NCBI GenBank assembly: GCA_902712845.1
Contig: LR743504.1
Coordinates: forward strand, 3,818,001-3,882,000
Direction of reading: 5' to 3'
Length of the DNA stretch: 64,000 nucleotides
Origin: Methylobacterium bullatum
Lineage (GTDB): Bacteria; Pseudomonadota; Alphaproteobacteria; Rhizobiales; Beijerinckiaceae
The notes under the pieces were generated by a model that saw only the letters and a program-made list of their open reading frames with translations, made no database searches and had not been told where the DNA came from. Shown here piece by piece: positions 44,148 to 52,703 of this stretch. Position 1 is the stretch's first letter. Each line of letters opens with the position of its first letter. A program made the position numbers and the translations under genes.

Positions 44148-44180
44148 CTCACCCCAGCCCTCTCCTTCCAGGAGAGGGAG
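44148..44180. repeat. Right flanking palindrome of the IS110 element
   Basis: CTCACCCCAGCCCTCTCC followed by TTCCAGGAGAGGGAG; on the minus strand it matches the unit at 42931-42965. Confidence 0.55.
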
Positions 44181-44275
44181 CCCGTCGCGCATCATGTCGA
44201 ACCCTCGTTGGATAGAGAAAACAGTCGTCGATCAGATGTGTGAATGCCGTAGCGCCGCCCGCGGGGATACGTCCC

Positions 44276-45205
44276 CTACCGCAAAAAATCCCCGAACGAG
44301 CGCGGGCCGTCCGGCACCGGGATGTCCTTGATCACCTTCAGCGTCGTCGCGTCGATGACGCCCAGGGTGTTGGAGCCCCAGTTGGTCACGTAGAGAAGGC
44401 TGCCGTCGCGGGAGGCGGCGATGCCTTCCGGGTGGTCGCCCACCTCGATGGCCGCCACGTTGGTGAGGGTCTTCAGGTTGAACACCGTCACGGTGTTCGA
44501 ATACTGGTCGGTGACGAAGCCGCGCGTGGCGGTGAGGGCCACCACGTAGGGCCGCTCGCCGGTGGTGACCCGGCCGAATTCCCGCCGTCCGGCCACATCG
44601 ATGACGGAGACGTCGTTCGACATGACGTTGGCGGTGTAGGCGCGGGTGCCGGTCTCATCGAGGGTGATGCCGAACGGGTGCTCGCCCACCGGGATCTTCA
44701 CCGTCTCTGTGGCGGTGGCCGCATCGACCACGGAGACGGAATTGCCCTCGCGGTTGGCCACCAGGATCGTGGCGCCGTCCGGCGTCACCGCGATGCCCGA
44801 GGGCGAGGCGCCCACCTGGATCTCGGTCTCGATCTTGGAACCGTCGGCCGAGACCACGAAGATGCGGCTGCCGTACCAGTCGGCCACGTAGACCGCCCCG
44901 GATTTCGGATTGACGGCGACGCCGAGCGGGCCGCCGGGCAGGGCGAGCGTGCCCGTCACCGCGCGGGCGTCGAGATCGACGATGGCGAGGCCGTGGCCCT
45001 CGGGGCGGGTGACGTAGGCGGTCTTGCGATCGGGCGACAGGGCGATGCCGGCCGGCGCCCCGTCCACCGGGATCTGCGCGGTGACGACCTGCGTGTCGAG
45101 ATCGACCAAGGCGAGGATGTTGGCCCCCTGCGCCGTGATCAGGGCCTCGTCGGCGAGGGCGGGCGATGCGATCAACGCCAGGGCGAGAGCACCTGCACGC
45201 GCCAT
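44276..45205 (-). CDS. Periplasmic YVTN beta-propeller protein
   Basis: A 309-residue exported protein: signal peptide MARAGALALALIASPALA, then about seven YVTN-type blades of roughly 42 residues, e.g. TAYVTRPEGHGLAIVDLD, AVYVADWYGS, ILVANREGNSVSVVD, AYTANVMSNDVSVIDV and LYVTNWGSNTLGVID. It resembles LutB (51698-52684) in fold but is a different protein. I chose ATG 45205; the frame continues upstream only through repeat sequence. Its location beside MxaD-like and C1-cofactor genes suggests a link to PQQ-type periplasmic oxidation. The ligand or partner is unknown. Confidence 0.82.
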   Translation of the reverse strand: MARAGALALALIASPALADEALITAQGANILALVDLDTQVVTAQIPVDGAPAGIALSPDRKTAYVTRPEGHGLAIVDLDARAVTGTLALPGGPLGVAVNPKSGAVYVADWYGSRIFVVSADGSKIETEIQVGASPSGIAVTPDGATILVANREGNSVSVVDAATATETVKIPVGEHPFGITLDETGTRAYTANVMSNDVSVIDVAGRREFGRVTTGERPYVVALTATRGFVTDQYSNTVTVFNLKTLTNVAAIEVGDHPEGIAASRDGSLLYVTNWGSNTLGVIDATTLKVIKDIPVPDGPRSFGDFLR

Positions 45206-45216
45206 CCCGGCAATCC

Positions 45217-45408
45217 CCTCTCCCCACTGGCGGGGAGAGGGCCGCGACGACCCCGTCGTCGGCGCGGCGAGGCGGCAGCCGAGGGTGAGGGGGCGGGGCC
45301 GATAGCGTCTCATCCGGAATGGCCCCCTCACCGTCGCTTCGGCTTCGCCTGCGCTTATCGCGGACACGGCGAGGTGCCCGCGATCCTCTCCCCGCGCGCG
45401 GGGAGAGG
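45217..45408. repeat. Paired inverted REP-like units
   Basis: CCTCTCCCC/GGGGAGAGG palindromes at 45217-45240 and 45385-45408 face each other, with GCCGCGACGACCCC after the first and GGGTGAGGGG / CCCCTCACC inside. This fills most of the 241-bp gap between the YVTN and SRPBCC genes. It looks like a composite of two inverted repeat units. Confidence 0.6.
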
Positions 45409-45446
45409 CGATGCGCACCGTCGCCGAGCCTTGGTACGTCCTTCGA

Positions 45447-45977
45447 TCAAGAGCCCTTCTCGGCCTTGGCCTTCACGTTATCCAGGCCGGCCTTGTAGAG
45501 GCCGAGGACCGCCGCCTTGGAGGCCTCGTCGTTCAGGTCCGGCGGCGGATCGTTGTTCATGTAGCCGCGGTAGAACGCGCCGCGCCAGGTCACCTTGGAC
45601 TTGGCGCCGTCGCCCTCGACCTCGATCGTCGAGGAATAGTCGTTCACCGGCAGCGTCTTCACGTCCACCTTGGTGATCCGGTACATGTAGGTCTTCTTCT
45701 CGGCGTCGTACTTGGCGAGCTCTTCCTCGACCGTGGCGCCGCCCTTGAGGGTCAGGACGCGGGTGGCTTTGACCTCGTTGCCGCCCTTGCCCTCGGTCTT
45801 CTCGACCACGGGAATCCAGCTCCCATCCTGGAAGTTGCCGAGCACGGCCCAGACCTTGTCGGCCGGGGCGTTGATCTCGATGGTCTGCGAGACCTTCTGG
45901 CGGGTCGGGCCATGGGCCTGCGCCGCGTAGGATACCGTGGCGAGCGCCGCCACGGCGGCCAGCGTCTTGAATCTCAT
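45447..45977 (-). CDS. MxaD-like SRPBCC-family exported protein
   Basis: A 176-residue protein with a signal peptide (MRFKTLAAVAALATVSYAAQA) and a START/SRPBCC fold: SQTIEINAPADKVWAVLGNFQDGSWIPVVEKTEG, then ATRVLTLKGGATVEEELAKYD. MxaD, of the same family and size, helps methanol dehydrogenase interact with its cytochrome; this paralogue near xox and lut genes may serve XoxF. GGAG lies nine bases before ATG 45977. The role is inferred from family and place. Confidence 0.78.
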   Translation of the reverse strand: MRFKTLAAVAALATVSYAAQAHGPTRQKVSQTIEINAPADKVWAVLGNFQDGSWIPVVEKTEGKGGNEVKATRVLTLKGGATVEEELAKYDAEKKTYMYRITKVDVKTLPVNDYSSTIEVEGDGAKSKVTWRGAFYRGYMNNDPPPDLNDEASKAAVLGLYKAGLDNVKAKAEKGS

Positions 45978-46005
45978 CAACCCTGTCTCCTCGGGAACGC
46001 ACCTT

Positions 46006-46602
46006 CTAGGGTGCTTGGGGGGCTCGTGCGAGAACCGGCTCGTCGCGCCCGAGGGCAGCGGCGACCTTGTCCTCGATCCAGTCCCAGGCCTCGCGCTCGG
46101 CGGGCCCGGCTGTCTTGGATATCGCGATGGCGTGGTAGCGCATCTCCGTCAGGATCTTGTCCGGCTCCAGCATGTGCAGGCGCGTCGACAGGATCGCCGC
46201 CTCCAGCACCGCCGCTTGCGCCCGGTTGTAGCCGAAGAACGGCATATGGCTGGCGCTGTGTACCATGCGGGCACGATAGCGCGGGCGCGTCGCATCGTCC
46301 TCCACAGCGATCACCTCGAACTCGGCATGGCCGAAGCTCTCGGCGAGCCGCCGGCCCGGGATGCGGTCGCAGGGTAGGGTGGCCCAGTCGCGCCGCCCGG
46401 TGACCGCCCCGGCGATCACCCGCACGTCGCTCGGGCTCGACGCGGCGAAGACCGGGTTGGCGTCGAGGTTGAGGATGGTGGGGGAGGGCCGGAACGGGGC
46501 CAGCACCCAGTCCTCGCCCTCGCGGATGAGGCCGAAGGGCACGAGATGCAGGTCGCCGGAGGGCGAGGTGGTGGTGACGATGGTCTCGAGGATCAGCGGC
46601 AC
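46006..46602 (-). CDS. DUF447 protein of the methanopterin-type C1 pathway
   Basis: A 198-residue protein from GTG 46602 (GGAGG nine bases upstream), beginning PLILETIVTTTSPSGDLHLVPFGL and containing ILNLDANPVFAASSPSDVR and RARMVHSASHMPFFGYNRAQ, features of the DUF447 family shared by methanogens and methylotrophs. It has a flavin-reductase-like split-barrel look. It is known to travel with tetrahydromethanopterin and methanofuran-type cofactor genes. Four bases separate it from the DHPS-like gene. The biochemical step is not certain. Confidence 0.75.
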   Translation of the reverse strand: MPLILETIVTTTSPSGDLHLVPFGLIREGEDWVLAPFRPSPTILNLDANPVFAASSPSDVRVIAGAVTGRRDWATLPCDRIPGRRLAESFGHAEFEVIAVEDDATRPRYRARMVHSASHMPFFGYNRAQAAVLEAAILSTRLHMLEPDKILTEMRYHAIAISKTAGPAEREAWDWIEDKVAAALGRDEPVLARAPQAP

Positions 46603-46606
46603 AGGC

Positions 46607-48163
46607 TCACGCCTCCCCGGCAGGAACGAGCTTGCCGCAGACGATGCGGGCGCCCCTGTCGCCCGTGGCCTCGGTCTCGGGGGCACCGGCCCCGCCGGAT
46701 GCCACCACTTCGGGCGTGCCGGCATCGGCCTCGACGGGCGTCGCGTCGCGGGTGGCGCGTGCCGCGCCGTCGGGGCCGGAATGCTTGGTATGCCCGGCCT
46801 TCTTGAAGGCGGTGGTGTCCTCCACCTCCTCGTCGGCGGCGACGCCCCAGCGCAGGGGCTCGTCCTGGACGTAGCGCTTGCCGAGGCGCCAGGCCGTCTC
46901 GGCCTTGGTCAGCTCGCCGCCGAGATAGAAGGCGTGGGCCCCGTCGGCGGCGACATCGAGATCGGGAAAGAACGCCATCGCATCGGTGCCGATCGTGTGG
47001 ACGTCGCGGTTGAAGGCGTGGATGCCGTCCTCGGCCACCGCGATGCGGTAGTTCGGGTCGCGCACCTCCGCCGCCTGGGCCGCGATTTCTTCCGGGGTCT
47101 GCACGAAGGGGCGCTTATCGTGCAAGGCCAGCAATTGGCGTCCGTAGCCCTTGGGCAGGGCGGAATCGGCCTTTGCCGCGAACATCACCCGGCGGGCGGC
47201 GTCGTGCTCCTCCACGGTGCGCCGGGTGTGGTTGGAGACCTGCACGATCAGGACGTTGCGGATCGACAGTTCCGAGCACATGCCGACGAGGAGGGCGGTG
47301 ACGCCCAGGCTGTCGGCCTCGGTGAGTTCGGTGAGGTTGCCGGTGCCCATCATCATCTCGATGCCGGGCCAGCGCTTGCGCGTCTCGTGATAGCGCGTGA
47401 TCGACTCGACGAAGCCGAAATGGATCGGCTCCAAGATCGGGTCGGCCATGTAGGGCCGGCCGGCCTTCTCCATGCGCTCGATGGCGCGGTCGAGGGAGGG
47501 CAGGTCGTCGGGCCGCATCGGCACCAGGATCGGCACCGCATCCGTCTCGAAGGCGAGGTCCAGGGTCTCCTCGTTGAGGCTCAGGAGAAAATCGGCCCCG
47601 GCCTTCGCCCCGCGGGTCAGCTCGTCGAGGGAAAAGGAATCGACGCTGACCTTCAGCCCCGCCCCCTTCAGCAGGCGCACGCATTCTTCGAGATGCGGGA
47701 ACTCGGTGTCGGGCAGGCCGCCGAGATCGATCACGTCGGCGCCGCGCCCGGCGAGGTCGAGGCCCTTGGCCAGGATCTGCTCAGGCGTCATCTTCGAGGC
47801 ATCGACGATCTCGGAGAAGATGCGCAGGTCGTGCCGCGAGAGATCGACGTTGCGTCCGGCGAGGCCGAGATAGGCCGGAAGGTCGACCACCTCGTCCGGC
47901 CCGCGCTCCACCGGCAGCCCGAAATGAGCGGACAACGCCTCCGGATTGGCGCGGCAGCGGCCCGGCAGGACGATGCGCGTGGCACCCTCGGGGATCGTCA
48001 CCCGGCGGCGGATGATCTCCTCGGTCATGAGTGCTGCGACCTTCACCCCGGCATCGGCGATGCTCCAGGCGAAGCGCTCGGTCGGCAGGGTAGACGCGAC
48101 CTTCTCCAGGCGCGCCTTCGCCATCCGGCCGGTGATGAAGACGAGATGCTCGGGCGCGCTCAC
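46607..48163 (-). CDS. Dihydropteroate-synthase-like protein (DUF6513) of the methanopterin-type pathway
   Basis: A 518-residue protein whose middle part is a pterin-binding TIM barrel: GLDLAGRGADVIDLGGLPDTEF, LKVSVDSFSLDELTRG, LVPMRPDD, YMADPILEPIHFG and MMMGTGNLTEL. It resembles the archaeal-type dihydropteroate synthase used for tetrahydromethanopterin, where the acceptor is not p-aminobenzoate as such. An N-terminal domain of about 110 residues and a Gly/Ala/Thr-rich tail of about 60 residues at the end (GAPETEATGDRG) are extra. It overlaps the kinase-like gene by four bases. Confidence 0.8.
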   Translation of the reverse strand: MSAPEHLVFITGRMAKARLEKVASTLPTERFAWSIADAGVKVAALMTEEIIRRRVTIPEGATRIVLPGRCRANPEALSAHFGLPVERGPDEVVDLPAYLGLAGRNVDLSRHDLRIFSEIVDASKMTPEQILAKGLDLAGRGADVIDLGGLPDTEFPHLEECVRLLKGAGLKVSVDSFSLDELTRGAKAGADFLLSLNEETLDLAFETDAVPILVPMRPDDLPSLDRAIERMEKAGRPYMADPILEPIHFGFVESITRYHETRKRWPGIEMMMGTGNLTELTEADSLGVTALLVGMCSELSIRNVLIVQVSNHTRRTVEEHDAARRVMFAAKADSALPKGYGRQLLALHDKRPFVQTPEEIAAQAAEVRDPNYRIAVAEDGIHAFNRDVHTIGTDAMAFFPDLDVAADGAHAFYLGGELTKAETAWRLGKRYVQDEPLRWGVAADEEVEDTTAFKKAGHTKHSGPDGAARATRDATPVEADAGTPEVVASGGAGAPETEATGDRGARIVCGKLVPAGEA

Positions 48164-48738
48164 GCGGCAGCCCTTACGATGTCCGCAGCCGGCCCTCGGA
48201 TCACGATCTCGCCAGCGTAAGACGCGGCAAAACCGGGAAAGGCCGCATCGACCAATCCCATCCGGGCGAGGTCGGACAGACTTGCGCCCACCGGGCGATC
48301 GATGGATTTCACCAGGATACAGCGGGGCGCCTCGAGTTCGGTGGCGAGCCAGAGGGCGAGGCTGTCCGACGTGACGTCCCAGGATTCGGGGATCGAAGGG
48401 TGCCCGTCTTTCAGGGCGACAGGGTCCCAGATGACGGGCGCCTCGGCCGAGCGGGCTTCCATCACGCTGCGCACGATGGCGAGGCGCGGCTCGCCTTCCG
48501 AAAGCACCTCCGCCATCCGGCCCATGGAATCAAGGGCGAGGCGGTGGGCGAGGGCGTCCGAGAAGCCCAGTTGCCCCTGGGCCTGACGCACCGCATCGGC
48601 GAACGGACCGCCGCCCGGCACGACGACGCAGCGGCCCTCGCCGCCATCCGCCAGGGCGCCGAGAAGGCGTCCGAGCCGCGCCGCGTCCGAGACGAGGCTG
48701 CCGCCGAGCTTCACGATGGTGGGAGGCGCGCCCGTCAC
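48160..48738 (-). CDS. Amino acid kinase-fold protein (MfnE-like)
   Basis: A 192-residue kinase of the amino acid kinase superfamily: TIVKLGGSLVSD at the N-terminus, VVVPGGGPFADAVRQAQ for the phosphate loop, WDVTSDSLALWLATELEAPRCILVKSID in the ATP-binding half. In archaea MfnE, of this superfamily, phosphorylates aminomethylfuran phosphate in making methanofuran. Linkage to an MfnB-like gene here supports a similar step in the bacterial analogue. It overlaps both neighbours by four bases. Confidence 0.75.
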   Translation of the reverse strand: MTGAPPTIVKLGGSLVSDAARLGRLLGALADGGEGRCVVVPGGGPFADAVRQAQGQLGFSDALAHRLALDSMGRMAEVLSEGEPRLAIVRSVMEARSAEAPVIWDPVALKDGHPSIPESWDVTSDSLALWLATELEAPRCILVKSIDRPVGASLSDLARMGLVDAAFPGFAASYAGEIVIRGPAADIVRAAA

Positions 48739-49442
48739 GCCGCGTTCCGCCGGTCGAGCCCGCGAAGGGTCTGCACGGCCAGGGCCACGCGCTCCGGATC
48801 GAGGCCGCGGGTGCGGTCGCTAACGAAGCAGAGGCCGCCGCGAAAGCCGAGATAATCCGGCCGGTGCGCGGCGATGACGGCGATGTCGGCGATCGTCAGC
48901 GATCCCGCGAGGCCGGAGAGCAGGCCGTGGCTGCGGGCGTCGGCGGTGAAGGCCGAGAGGCGAGGGGCGGGCAGGAGGTCGGTAAGGCGCCGGCCGTCCT
49001 TGGCGGCGGTGTCGATCATCACCCCGGCAAAGCCCGCCCCGGCGAGGCGGCCGACGAGGTCGTCCGGCATCGGTGCCCCGGCGAAGAGGACCGCGATCAG
49101 GCGCCCGGGGGCGGCCCGCGCCGCGGCGGCGAGGGCATCGTCGTCGAAATCGGCCCGCACGGCGACCTTGACGTAGCCGATGCCGGTTCCGGCCATCGCC
49201 GAGACCGATCCGGGCAGGGAAGCGGCGTCCTGCGGCTCGCCGGCCACCGCGCTACTGACGGCCTCGTCCGCGATGGAAGCGACGATCGCCCGGACCGTCT
49301 CGACGGGGAGCGCCCCGAGCGCGCCCCGGACGGGGTCCTTGGCATCGACGAGGTCGGCGCCGGCCCGCGCCGCCATCACGGCCTCGTCAGCGTCGCGGAC
49401 GCTGACGAGGAGGCGGGGACGCGCGCGCAGATCGGATGACAT
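48735..49442 (-). CDS. (5-formylfuran-3-yl)methyl phosphate synthase-like (MfnB)
   Basis: A 235-residue TIM-barrel protein likely to form the furan precursor from two glyceraldehyde-3-phosphates, for the methanofuran analogue of methylotrophs. The family words are LLVSVRDADEAVMAARAGADLVDAKDPVRGALG (Lys of DAKDP), GYVKVAVRADF, and IDTAAKDGRRL, where Asp and Lys four apart correspond to the catalytic pair. ATG 49442 gives MSSDLRARPRLL. It overlaps the kinase-like gene by four bases, and a small exported protein gene is upstream. Confidence 0.78.
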   Translation of the reverse strand: MSSDLRARPRLLVSVRDADEAVMAARAGADLVDAKDPVRGALGALPVETVRAIVASIADEAVSSAVAGEPQDAASLPGSVSAMAGTGIGYVKVAVRADFDDDALAAAARAAPGRLIAVLFAGAPMPDDLVGRLAGAGFAGVMIDTAAKDGRRLTDLLPAPRLSAFTADARSHGLLSGLAGSLTIADIAVIAAHRPDYLGFRGGLCFVSDRTRGLDPERVALAVQTLRGLDRRNAA

Positions 49443-49477
49443 CGGCTTCGACACGGAATGATGGGGCAACGGGAAAC

Positions 49478-50086
49478 TCAGGATCGGTTGGGCAAGGGTT
49501 CGGCCAGGAGACGGTTCTTGACCACCCATCGCATGGCATGGGCCCATGTGTCGTCGGTATCGGCCCGGATCACCACCTGTCCAGCCCGCACGACCTTGCC
49601 GGAAGCGGCGTCCGAGATGAGGACGTAGAGGTTGAAGATCTGGTTGGAGCCCTTCTCCACGAAACCGTTGACGGCGAGATCGGCCCCGAGGCTCTTGGCG
49701 ATGGTGGCGGCGCAGCCCTCGCATTTGAAGAGGGGAGCCTGCTTGGCGATCTCGGCGGCCTGGGGCGCCACGTCCACGACCTCCACCGCATTGCTGGCGG
49801 TGAGCGCCTTGCGGAGCTCCTCCGTGACCAGGGCGAGGCGTCGGGCTTCGTCCGGCCGGGCCTTGCGGCCGCCGACCACACCCGGATCGTTGAGCTCGAT
49901 GCCGAAGATCGCCGCCTTGTCGGGAGCGGCGAGGGCCGGTCCTGCCAGGACCGATCCGGCCAGGATCGCGACCAGGGCGAGGGCGGCGGACCGCGTCACC
50001 GCGGTCCCAAGGCCGGTTGGCGGCAATGACTTCACGGACTTTGGCATCATGGGCGTGGCGCGACGAGACCTGACGAATGGGGACAT
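49478..50086 (-). CDS. Exported DUF3280/DUF2380-like protein
   Basis: A 202-residue protein with an N-terminal export signal (LALVAILAGSVLAGPALA), then AIFGIELNDPG, LRKALTASNAVEVVDVAPQAAEIA, FKCEGCAATIAKSLGADLAVNGFVEK and NLYVLISDAASGKVVRAGQVVIRADTDDTWAHAMRWVVKNRLL. A CEGC pair may form a disulfide or bind metal. The pattern matches uncharacterised DUF3280/DUF2380 proteins of methylotrophs. ATG 50086 has AGG upstream; ATGs at 50047/50050 are alternatives. It is divergent from lutA and may share its control region. Confidence 0.65.
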   Translation of the reverse strand: MSPFVRSRRATPMMPKSVKSLPPTGLGTAVTRSAALALVAILAGSVLAGPALAAPDKAAIFGIELNDPGVVGGRKARPDEARRLALVTEELRKALTASNAVEVVDVAPQAAEIAKQAPLFKCEGCAATIAKSLGADLAVNGFVEKGSNQIFNLYVLISDAASGKVVRAGQVVIRADTDDTWAHAMRWVVKNRLLAEPLPNRS

Positions 50087-50316
50087 GGCGAACCTGTGTC
50101 ACGATCGATGCGGCCTGCGGCGGACACCGCGCCCGAGCCTTCAAAGTCGAGCAGTGACCGGATTTGACAAGTCGTGCAAATCGGCTCGCCTGCGCCGAGC
50201 GATCTCGCGTGTATTCGTGCCCATCGGCGCGCAAGCGACGCTCCGCCGCGTCTTAGGGTTTCCTTATGCTTCCGCGATTGAGCGTATCCGCGCAATGTTG
50301 TTAGCGTGCCGACCGT

Positions 50317-51543
50317 ATGAACGCATCGCTCCTCTCCCGATCCGCCACCCTCGTCCTCACGCTCGGCCTCGGCGGCACGGCGTCCCTCGCGGTGGCGCAG
50401 GAACCGGCGGCCTCCGCGCGGGCGGCGGAGGCCGCTCCGGGTGACACCCATATCGGCCTGATCTACCGGCCCGAGATCGCGCCGTCCTCCTACGATGCCG
50501 AGGCCGCGCCGGAGGACGAGGGCGTCGCCGGCGCTCGCATGGCGGTGAAGGACAACAATACGACCGGGCGCTTCACCAAGCAGACCTACGCCCTCGACGA
50601 GGTCGCCCTCACGGAGGGAAAAAGCGCTGTCGACACCGCCCGCGACCTTGTGGGCAAGGGGATCCGCTATCTCGTCCTGGCGCTGCCGGCCGACGAGGTT
50701 CTGGCGGTCGCCGATGCGGTCAAGGGGGAGGGCGTGACCGTGTTCAACACCGCCGCGCCCGACGACCGCCTGCGCGGCGCCGAGTGCCGCAGGAACGTCT
50801 TCCACGTGATCCCGAGCCGGGCGATGCAGACCGACGCGCTGGCCCAGTTCTTCACGCTGATGCGCTGGCGCAAGATGTTCCTGATCGTCGGCCCCAACGA
50901 CAACGACAAGCTCTATGCCGACGCGTTCCGGGCCTCGGCCAAGAAGTTCTCCCTGAAGATCACCGCCGAGAAGCCCTGGACTTTCGGCCCGCTCGCCAAG
51001 GCGCGGGGCGACACCCCGACCCGCTCCGAGGCGATGGTCTTCACCCGAGGCGTCGATTACGACCTCGCCATCGTCGCCGACGAGGCCAATGACTGGGGCG
51101 ACTACGTCCCTTTCCGCACCGTTGACCCCCGTCCGGTCGGGGGCACGCAGGGGCTCATCGCCGCCACCTGGCATCCGACCCTGGAGACCTGGGGGGCGGC
51201 GCAGGCGCAGAACCGCTTCCGGCGTCTCGCCGGCCGGCTGATGCGGCCCCTCGATTACCAGGTCTGGGCAGCCGTGCGCTCGGTGGGCGAGGCGGCGGCG
51301 CAGAAGAAGACCGCCGATCCGGCGGTGCTCGGACCCTATTTCGCCGACCCGGCCTTCAGCCTGCCTGCCTACAAGGGCGTCTCGCTGACCTACCGTCCCT
51401 GGGACCACCAGCTGCGCCAGCCGATCATCGTGGTGCAGCCCAAGGCCATGGTGACCGTGGCGCCCGAGCAGGGCTTCACCCACCAGCGCACACCGCTGGA
51501 TACCCTCGGCGTCGACCTTCCCGAGACGGCGTGCAAGTTCTGA
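50317..51543 (+). CDS. lutA: LutA, periplasmic binding protein of the lanthanide transport cluster
   Basis: A 408-residue exported protein with a type I periplasmic-binding fold like branched-chain amino acid receptors. Signal peptide MNASLLSRSATLVLTLGLGGTASLAVAQ, then HIGLIYRPEIAPSSYDAEAAPEDEGVAGARMAV and FHVIPSRAMQTDALAQFF. The family is the PQQ-system ABC binding type. It heads a run of eight genes in the same order as the M. extorquens lut cluster, where LutABEF moves lanthanide inward past the periplasm. Identification rests on gene order plus family. Confidence 0.88.
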   Translation: MNASLLSRSATLVLTLGLGGTASLAVAQEPAASARAAEAAPGDTHIGLIYRPEIAPSSYDAEAAPEDEGVAGARMAVKDNNTTGRFTKQTYALDEVALTEGKSAVDTARDLVGKGIRYLVLALPADEVLAVADAVKGEGVTVFNTAAPDDRLRGAECRRNVFHVIPSRAMQTDALAQFFTLMRWRKMFLIVGPNDNDKLYADAFRASAKKFSLKITAEKPWTFGPLAKARGDTPTRSEAMVFTRGVDYDLAIVADEANDWGDYVPFRTVDPRPVGGTQGLIAATWHPTLETWGAAQAQNRFRRLAGRLMRPLDYQVWAAVRSVGEAAAQKKTADPAVLGPYFADPAFSLPAYKGVSLTYRPWDHQLRQPIIVVQPKAMVTVAPEQGFTHQRTPLDTLGVDLPETACKF

Positions 51544-51697
51544 CGGTCCGCGAATGTTCGGGGATCTGCGAATTTTCGCGCCCGTCCTGCGGCAACGCGC
51601 TTGCGTTCCGCGTGCAGGCATGCGCTCCCCGTCGGGACAAACTGCACTATAATCACTGTCAATCGCGCAAAGAAGCGATGCCCAGGGAGAAGACGGA

Positions 51698-52684
51698 ATG
51701 AGCCTCGGCTTCAAGGCAGGCGTGTGTGTGGCCGCCCTCGTCGGTGCGACGATGGCTCTGACCGCCACCGCGCAGGCCTACACGGTCTACGTGACCAACG
51801 AGAAGGGCAACACCGTCAGCGTCATCGACACGGCGACGATGGCCGTGACCGGTACCTGGAAGGTCGGTCGGCGCCCGCGCGGGGTGACGACGAGCAAGGA
51901 CGGCAAGGAACTGTTCGTCTGCGCCAGCGACGACGACCGCATCGACGTGCTCGATACCGCCACCGGCAAGGTGGTGCGCTCGCTCCGCTCCGGACCCGAC
52001 CCGGAGCAGTTCATCCTGGGACCGGGCGGCAATCCGCTCTACGTCGCCAACGAGGATGACAGCCAGGTCACGGTCATCGACATCGAGAAGAACAAGGTCC
52101 TGGCCGAGGTGCCCGTGGGCGTGGAACCGGAGGGAATGGGTCTGTCGCCGGACGGAAAGATCCTGGTGAACACCTCCGAGACCACCAACATGGCGCATTT
52201 CATCGACACCACCACGTTCCAGGTGATCGACAACGTGCTGGTGGATGCGCGGCCGCGCTTCGCCGAATTCACCTCGGACGGCAAGTTCCTCTGGGTTTCG
52301 GCCGAGGTCGGCGGCACGATCAGCATCATCGACGTCGCCGCGCGGCGGGTGATCAAGAAGATCACCTTCAAGATCCCGGGCGTGAACGACGAGGCGATCC
52401 AGCCCGTGGGCATCCGCATCACCAAGGACGGGACCAAGGCCTTCGCGGCGCTCGGCCCCGCCAACCGCATCGCGGTGATCGACGCTAAGACCTACGAGGT
52501 TCAGAAGTACCTGCCTGTGGGACAGCGGGTCTGGCAGCTCGCCTTCACGCCGGACCAGAAATACCTGTTCTCCACCAACGGCTCCTCCAACGACGTCTCG
52601 GTGGTGGATGTGGAGGCGGACAAGGTGATCAAGAGCATCCCGGTGGGATTGCTGCCCTGGGGCGTGACGGTGTCGCCGAATTGA
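51698..52684 (+). CDS. lutB: LutB, exported beta-propeller protein
   Basis: A 328-residue protein: signal peptide ending ALTATAQA, then YVTN-type blades such as YTVYVTNEKGNTVSVIDT, LFVCASDDDRIDVLDT, LYVANEDDSQVTVIDIE and FSTNGSSNDVSVVDVE. This is the PQQ-catabolism-associated propeller family. ATG 51698 has GGGAG upstream. It lies 154 bp after lutA and is followed by a large palindrome before lutC. In M. extorquens it is part of the lut transport set; its precise role is open. Confidence 0.88.
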   Translation: MSLGFKAGVCVAALVGATMALTATAQAYTVYVTNEKGNTVSVIDTATMAVTGTWKVGRRPRGVTTSKDGKELFVCASDDDRIDVLDTATGKVVRSLRSGPDPEQFILGPGGNPLYVANEDDSQVTVIDIEKNKVLAEVPVGVEPEGMGLSPDGKILVNTSETTNMAHFIDTTTFQVIDNVLVDARPRFAEFTSDGKFLWVSAEVGGTISIIDVAARRVIKKITFKIPGVNDEAIQPVGIRITKDGTKAFAALGPANRIAVIDAKTYEVQKYLPVGQRVWQLAFTPDQKYLFSTNGSSNDVSVVDVEADKVIKSIPVGLLPWGVTVSPN

Positions 52685-52703
52685 TTCTTGAGGGGGCCTC
52701 AGC

